In this document: positions 55,820 to 59,505 of the stretch, piece after piece
How positions within the stretch are numbered: position 1 is the first letter of the stretch
Layout of the letters: every line of letters begins with the position of its first letter
Origin: Promethearchaeota archaeon
GTDB taxonomy: Archaea; Asgardarchaeota; Lokiarchaeia; Sigynarchaeales; SOKP01
Assembly (NCBI GenBank): GCA_014729315.1
Contig: WJKD01000332.1
Location: 1-59,505, forward strand
Reading direction: 5' to 3'
Length of the DNA stretch: 59,505 nt
Position numbers and translations under genes: made by a program
The notes under the pieces: generated by a model
What the model was told of the DNA's origin: nothing
What the model saw: only the letters and a program-made list of their open reading frames with translations
The model's database searches: none

Positions 55820-57151
55820 GTGCTATTGAAGCAAAATTCGTTTTATATCGAAACCTATGGTTGTACTGCTAATAAAGCAGATTCATATATTATCTCAACG
55901 ATTTTAAAAAAATCTGGTTTCGTTCAAGCGCCTCTTGATTCGGCTCAATTTATTATCGTTAATACATGCGCTGTGAAGGAACAGACTGAAAATAAAATCA
56001 ACGCTCGATTGGGACAAATAAACAGTTTATACGGAAAAGATAAAAACAAACATATTATCGTTGCGGGATGTCTACCACATATAGCGCCGGATTATTTAAA
56101 ACGGATAAAAAAAATAATTCCAAATTTTTCAGCTATAATTGATGTTAAGAGCATACATATAATAGACGATGTTATTAGCAAAATTAGAAAGGGAGAATCG
56201 AATATTATTTCATTGTCGGATAATCGCCTTGATAAAGCTAAGTATCTGATTGATTATCCGAAAGGGAAAATTACGGGAATAGTTCCAATCTCGGAAGGCT
56301 GTTTAGGGGCATGTTCCTATTGTTGCGTTAAAAACGCTAGAGGTAAATTGAATTGCTACTCTCCGCAAAATATATTAAAAAATGTGCGTTGGCAGTTAAA
56401 ACGTGGAATCAAGCAAATTTATTTGACGTCGCAAGATTGTAGCATATATCAGTTTAGAAACACAAATCTCGCAGATTTAGTCGAAAGAATAACTTCGATT
56501 GAATCTTTATTTTATTTAAGATTAGGTATGTTAAATCCTCTGTTCTTAAAAAATAGTTTAGATCAATTAATTCGAATTTTAAGCTCTAAAAAAGTATATC
56601 AATTCCTTCATATTCCCATTCAATCAGGAAGCGATATGATACTAAAAAAAATGAAAAGACCTTATCGGATATCAGATATTATTGAGCCAATAGATAAACT
56701 TAAAAGAAAATATCCAAATCTAACTCTATCAACAGATATTATTTGCGGTTTTCCAACTGAATCCGAATATGATTTTTCTAAAACAATTAATTTAATGAAA
56801 TGGTTAAGACCCAATATATTAAATATTTCAAAATTTACTACTCGCCCAAACACAGCAGCAAAAAGAATGAATCAATTAGATAACCGGATAATTAAAGATC
56901 GCGCGGCTAGACTTTCAAAAGTTTATCGAAAATTATTAAAAGGCTCAAACCAGAAATGGATAGGATGGAAGGGAGATATTTTAATTCTTCACAGAACAAA
57001 CAAAAAGAATCAAGTGTTTGGAAGAAATTTTGCTTATAAAAATGTCTTTGTTGACGATTATGATGATAAAATGGGAAAATCTATTGAAGTGGAGGTTATT
57101 AAAGTTAAGGGCTATAATCTTTTTGCCAAGCTTCTTCAACAAAATATATAA
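55820..57151 (+). CDS. tRNA t6A37 methylthiotransferase (radical SAM, MtaB/CDKAL1-type)
   Basis: A 443-residue methylthiotransferase with the three expected domains. UPF0004 residues 1-110 contain C15 in YGCTANKAD, NTCAVKEQTEN and GCLPHI; the radical SAM core carries CLGACSYC (about 168-175); a TRAM-like C-terminal segment follows residue 380. It adds a methylthio group to N6-threonylcarbamoyladenosine at position 37 of ANN-decoding tRNAs, and archaeal versions are closest to CDKAL1. GTG start: no ATG fits the conserved N-terminus. Confidence 0.88.
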   Translation: MLLKQNSFYIETYGCTANKADSYIISTILKKSGFVQAPLDSAQFIIVNTCAVKEQTENKINARLGQINSLYGKDKNKHIIVAGCLPHIAPDYLKRIKKIIPNFSAIIDVKSIHIIDDVISKIRKGESNIISLSDNRLDKAKYLIDYPKGKITGIVPISEGCLGACSYCCVKNARGKLNCYSPQNILKNVRWQLKRGIKQIYLTSQDCSIYQFRNTNLADLVERITSIESLFYLRLGMLNPLFLKNSLDQLIRILSSKKVYQFLHIPIQSGSDMILKKMKRPYRISDIIEPIDKLKRKYPNLTLSTDIICGFPTESEYDFSKTINLMKWLRPNILNISKFTTRPNTAAKRMNQLDNRIIKDRAARLSKVYRKLLKGSNQKWIGWKGDILILHRTNKKNQVFGRNFAYKNVFVDDYDDKMGKSIEVEVIKVKGYNLFAKLLQQNI

Positions 57152-57216
57152 AAGACATAAGATAAATAATATTATTTCCAAATTATATAGTAAAAGATAT
57201 TGAGTGTGAATAATAA

Positions 57217-57426
57217 ATGTCTTATAGTCCACCGAAAAAAGCAACAGTAATAATGTCTTTAATTATTTTACTAATCGGTATCCTTTTAGGGATATTAGGA
57301 TTTTTTGATGTTATTCCAAGAATTAATGGAAACAATTACAACGAATATTTTGTTATCGCGGGCTTCATCTTAAGCTTTCTCGCATGGCTGATAATGTATC
57401 TTGGAGTAAGAATTAGAGGATTCTAG
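57217..57426 (+). CDS. Small two-helix membrane protein (69 aa)
   Basis: A 69-residue protein with two hydrophobic segments (about 12-35 and 46-65) separated by IPRINGNNYNEYF. Short basic ends. The ATG follows a GTGTGAAT and lies 65 bases after the methylthiotransferase stop, so it may share that message. Ends at TAG 57424-57426, followed by an 11-base T-run. Function unknown. Confidence 0.55.
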   Translation: MSYSPPKKATVIMSLIILLIGILLGILGFFDVIPRINGNNYNEYFVIAGFILSFLAWLIMYLGVRIRGF

Positions 57427-57449
57427 TTATTTTACGATTCGTTATTCTA

Positions 57450-57460
57450 TTTTTTTTTTT
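57450..57460 (+). terminator. Oligo-T terminator candidate
   Basis: Eleven consecutive T, 24 bases after the small membrane protein stop. The longest T-run in this region and a plausible archaeal terminator for the plus-strand message, which must end before the minus-strand hydrogenase cluster. Confidence 0.45.
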
Positions 57461-57539
57461 ATTTTATGCTTATTAGGTTTAGAACCATCCTGATTAAGGT
57501 TTAAAAGTAATATTCAAAGTTTAAGAAAAATAAGAAATT

Positions 57540-57615
57540 ACGTTGGTTTTTACCCGCACAAGGGCAGTCGTGGTTAACCTATATTTTTTATTAAGCACTC
57601 ATCCTAAACCAACGT
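57540..57615 (-). promoter_or_regulatory. SECIS-like element of vhuU, eukaryote-like core
   Basis: On the minus strand a perfect 10-base outer stem ACGTTGGTTT / AAACCAACGT joins 57606-57615 with 57540-57549. Inside, ATGA at 57602-57599 is followed directly by GTGCTTAAT (57598-57590), an 11-base loop starting AAAAAA (57589-57579), and GTTAACCAC (57578-57570), which pairs with it in eight of nine positions (one C-C mismatch). CGAC (57570-57567) follows at once. The arrangement AUGA-stem-A-rich loop-stem-GA is the tandem sheared G-A quartet of eukaryotic SECIS elements. A small hairpin TGCCC/GGGTA is inserted on the 3' side of the outer stem. The stop codon of vhuU is itself the UGA of the core. 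Confidence 0.6.
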
Positions 57616-57751
57616 GTAATCTACGAGAGTAAATCTCGTCCCCGTCCTCATTAACTACGGTTATATGGGCGGCGCACGATAGTCAGCAATCGTAGCACCT
57701 AACTATCATTTCTAAGAGATTTACGACTCCTTCTGGTATATCTTCACTCAT
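57599..57751 (-). CDS. vhuU: VhuU: selenocysteine-containing C-terminal fragment of [NiFeSe] hydrogenase large subunit
   Basis: ATG 57751 to TGA 57599 encodes 50 residues when the in-frame TGA at 57685-57683 is read as selenocysteine. Residues 16-29 read IVRCYDC-U-LSCAAH, with U23 at the first nickel-ligand position of the hydrogenase L2 motif (usual D-P-C-x2-C-x2-H) and Cys in place of the Pro. The large subunit gene vhuA upstream lacks this motif, as in methanogens where VhuU supplies it as a separate peptide. Maturation should cut after H29. AAAGGAG lies about 12 bases upstream of ATG. It is the last gene of the hdrCB cluster and too short for a normal gene caller, which would also stop at the TGA. 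Confidence 0.82.
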
Positions 57752-57837
57752 TATTTTTTTATCTCCTTTTTATATTATAGTTCCTTTCATTGAATTAAAA
57801 CGTAATTCTTATGAAAATTAGGCTCACATCGATTTTT

Positions 57838-58725
57838 TTATTCTAATTCGAATTTTTCTAAGATCGCCTTAGCTTTACTCCGATGGAATTTAAGTCCAAT
57901 TTCTTCAGAAGCTACTCCGAACGCTAATGCAAAAAGTTCTGTAAGATATAATATGGGAACTTTATAATCTTCCTCGAACATTTTTGAGAGATTTCTTTGA
58001 TTTGTGTCCATTTGTTGAAAACATGCAGGACAGATAACGATGAACGCCTCAGCCCCAGCGTTTATAGCACTATCAAATTTATTTTTTAAGATTTGCATCG
58101 CAGGTTCTTCTTCCGCATTGCCAACTCCTGCCCCACAGCACAACATCTCTTCTTCATAATCTACGGGCGCTGCTCCAGTTGCTTTTACCAGCTCTCTTAG
58201 TTTCTTGGGCTCCATGGGATCGTCCGTTTGCATAATCTCTGATGGTCGATTGTAATGGCATCCTGTGTGACAAGCAACTTTAAGTCCTGAGAGTTCATTA
58301 ACAACTTTCTCCTTAATTTTATCAATCCCTACTTCGTATAAAACCTCAACAAAGTGTTTTACATTTATAGTCCCCTTGAACTCTCGATTCACAGTTTTCA
58401 AAATATCATTAATTTTTTCTTTTTCGTGTTCATCATGAGATAACTCGTGGTTGACTGCTTTTAGCGTCTGAAAACACCCATTACATAAGGACACTATATC
58501 TTTACCTTCATCTTCTGCGAGAGTAAGATTTCTCGCCCCTAAAGCGAGCCAGCTAGTATGATCAACGGAATTAAAACCGACGGGATCAGGACAACAAGAA
58601 AAAGCAGCTTCGGAAGTTTTTATCCCAAGCGCGTCAAATACTTTTCTTGCGGAAGCTTCAATGAATGGAATTCTATTACCGATTGTGCATCCTTCAAACA
58701 TTTTATACTCTTCTGCTTTTGCCAT
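57838..58725 (-). CDS. hdrB: Heterodisulfide reductase subunit B (HdrB)
   Basis: A 295-residue HdrB with two CCG domains. The first shows GCTIGNRIPF, AAFSCCPDPVGF and SLCNGCFQTL; the second CHTGCHYNRPSE, MLCCGAGVGNAEEEP and VICPACFQQMD, the cysteines that hold the two noncubane 4Fe-4S clusters reducing CoM-S-S-CoB or a related disulfide. Start ATG has GAGGAGG 9 bases upstream. It follows hdrC by 16 bases and is 86 bases from vhuU, so the cluster likely forms one operon linking hydrogenase to Hdr. Confidence 0.9.
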   Translation of the reverse strand: MAKAEEYKMFEGCTIGNRIPFIEASARKVFDALGIKTSEAAFSCCPDPVGFNSVDHTSWLALGARNLTLAEDEGKDIVSLCNGCFQTLKAVNHELSHDEHEKEKINDILKTVNREFKGTINVKHFVEVLYEVGIDKIKEKVVNELSGLKVACHTGCHYNRPSEIMQTDDPMEPKKLRELVKATGAAPVDYEEEMLCCGAGVGNAEEEPAMQILKNKFDSAINAGAEAFIVICPACFQQMDTNQRNLSKMFEEDYKVPILYLTELFALAFGVASEEIGLKFHRSKAKAILEKFELE

Positions 58726-58741
58726 TGTGTTTTCCTCCTCT

Positions 58742-59248
58742 TTATTCCTTTTTAATTATTTCATTAACTTTTGTTTTATTTAAAATTGTCTGAACCTCTT
58801 CTACTTCAGGAGGCTCTATCATCGGAAGACCCATTTGTTTCCGGCGTCGTTCAATAGCGGATTGCATTGGAATTGCTTTACCTGAGTCATATATTGCTGA
58901 CGCTTGACCAGTATAATGTTCTGGGCCTTCACCTAACGCAATGCTCATATTTTTTAAAATCGCAAATATTTCGGTTAATTCAATTTTTTGAGGGCAAATC
59001 TCATCACAAGTATCACAAATAGTGCATCCCCAAAGATTGAAACTATCCTCTTGACCAAAAATAGCTCCTTTAAATCCCAAGAAAGAGTTTAGAATTATTG
59101 GTCTAGGACTATATCTCTGATTTGTAACTTTAGCAACCGGGCAAACATCTGTGCACCTGTTGCATTGATAACAAAACTTTAATTTGTCGTGAATATGAGC
59201 ATCCATGACTTTTTTCCTTAATTCGTAATCAACAACAACCATTTTCAT
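58742..59248 (-). CDS. hdrC: Heterodisulfide reductase subunit C (HdrC)
   Basis: A 168-residue ferredoxin-like subunit with two 4Fe-4S motifs: CYQCNRCTDVCP (C26, C29, C32, C36) and GCTICDTCDEICP about 45 residues later. This is the electron conduit between HdrA and HdrB. Length and spacing fit soluble HdrC. It lies between vhuA and hdrB on the minus strand. Confidence 0.9.
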   Translation of the reverse strand: MKMVVVDYELRKKVMDAHIHDKLKFCYQCNRCTDVCPVAKVTNQRYSPRPIILNSFLGFKGAIFGQEDSFNLWGCTICDTCDEICPQKIELTEIFAILKNMSIALGEGPEHYTGQASAIYDSGKAIPMQSAIERRRKQMGLPMIEPPEVEEVQTILNKTKVNEIIKKE

Positions 59249-59303
59249 TCACTTTTTTTATTATTTAAATTAATATAAATTAAAAAATTATTATTTAGAC
59301 TTT

Positions 59304-59505
59304 TTATTTTATCCAAGGATCGGGTAATTTTAATCCTTCTAACGCCTTGTCCTCGAACACTTGCTTCGCCGTGTGCATCAGCGACTTCTCAATACCCGCA
59401 ATGTTGTGGTTCGTCGCAACTAACAGGTTCAGCTTTTTACACATGCCTTCTGCGTCCGACCAAATGTGATACAACAGCAAACCTCTCGGGGCTTCGGTCA
59501 CGCCA
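59304..59505 (-). CDS. vhuA: [NiFe] hydrogenase large subunit VhuA, C-terminal end (partial)
   Basis: Open to the right edge, ending at TAA 59304. The visible 67 residues (GVTEAPRGLLLYHIWSDAEG and NLLVATNHNIAGIEKSL) match the C-terminal part of F420-non-reducing hydrogenase large subunits (MvhA/VhuA). The protein stops at DPWIK without the terminal DPCxxCxxH Ni-binding motif. That missing motif is supplied by vhuU 1.5 kb downstream, a split found with VhuA in methanogens. The start lies beyond the window. Confidence 0.85.
   Translation of the reverse strand, partial: GVTEAPRGLLLYHIWSDAEGMCKKLNLLVATNHNIAGIEKSLMHTAKQVFEDKALEGLKLPDPWIK

Noticed and set aside
57520..57620. Free-standing structured RNA on the plus strand
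   Set aside because: The inverted repeats and hairpins are better explained as the minus-strand SECIS and coding sequence of vhuU.
1..59505. TGA reassigned to tryptophan genome-wide
   Set aside because: TGG is the normal Trp codon in all genes and TGA ends several intact genes, for example at 15572 and 18087.
1..59505. CRISPR array, insertion sequence, integrase or tRNA gene
   Set aside because: No regularly spaced direct repeats, transposase-like frames, att-like repeats or tRNA T-loop/acceptor patterns were seen.

Overview
The window reads as chromosomal DNA from an Asgard archaeon of the Lokiarchaeota type. It is AT-rich with many TTG and GTG starts. Archaeal and Asgard markers include a TFB-type transcription factor, a Rab-like small GTPase with a zinc tail, an SDS22-like leucine-rich-repeat protein, and an exported protein whose C-terminus (Asp-rich spacer, IPGFP, membrane helix, basic end) looks like the Loki-CTERM sorting signal. 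A selenocysteine-encoded VhuU hydrogenase fragment is followed by an RNA fold resembling a eukaryotic SECIS. No rRNA, tRNA, CRISPR array, transposase or phage module was recognised.

Layout. 1-4.6 kb: end of an MFS transporter, a putative nucleic-acid-binding protein, a cytosolic Asp-box (sialidase-like) protein, a small membrane protein interrupted by TAG, and an unknown protein. 4.7-11.5 kb: a three-gene acetone carboxylase operon (beta, alpha, gamma) with a perfect palindrome and TATA box upstream, a short-chain dehydrogenase and an HTH regulator interrupted by TAA. 11.5-14.6 kb: minus-strand operon of SCP2-like protein, FAD-linked oxidase and HdrD/GlcF-like Fe-S protein. 14.8-16.4 kb: a stand-alone acetyl-CoA-synthase-like protein lacking the A-cluster domain, with a CooC-type nickel ATPase. 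16.5-24.4 kb: exported Loki-CTERM protein, GTPase, glutamate dehydrogenase, LRR protein, two tiny zinc-ribbon proteins, and a PAS histidine kinase. 24.6-30 kb: a corrinoid protein with an MttB-family methyltransferase, a divergent second MttB paralogue, and a Cys/Met-metabolism PLP enzyme. 30-37 kb: two GPH-type sugar symporters, a frameshifted polytopic membrane protein, a DUF3795 protein and a winged-helix regulator. 37-44.7 kb: DUF763 protein, a decayed ADP-forming acyl-CoA synthetase alpha subunit, tocopherol-cyclase-like protein, nucleoside hydrolase, TFB, zinc alcohol dehydrogenase and FKBP. 44.8-49.5 kb: AMP-forming acyl-CoA synthetase, DUF1295 methyltransferase and two membrane-anchored left-handed beta-helix proteins. 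49.9-57.4 kb: B12-dependent ribonucleotide reductase, a broken papain-like protein, membrane and zinc-ribbon proteins, and a tRNA methylthiotransferase. 57.5-59.5 kb: minus-strand cluster vhuA (partial), hdrC, hdrB, vhuU.

Together the genes suggest an anaerobic heterotroph or mixotroph that uses methylated compounds, ketones and sugars, with B12 and nickel chemistry, and feeds electrons through a [NiFeSe] hydrogenase-heterodisulfide reductase complex. Several genes have broken frames: nonsense codons in four loci, and one-base homopolymer indels in two (one locus has both). They may be genuine pseudogenes, recoding sites, or assembly errors, and sequence alone cannot decide. All functional calls come from reading motifs by eye; no database search was run.
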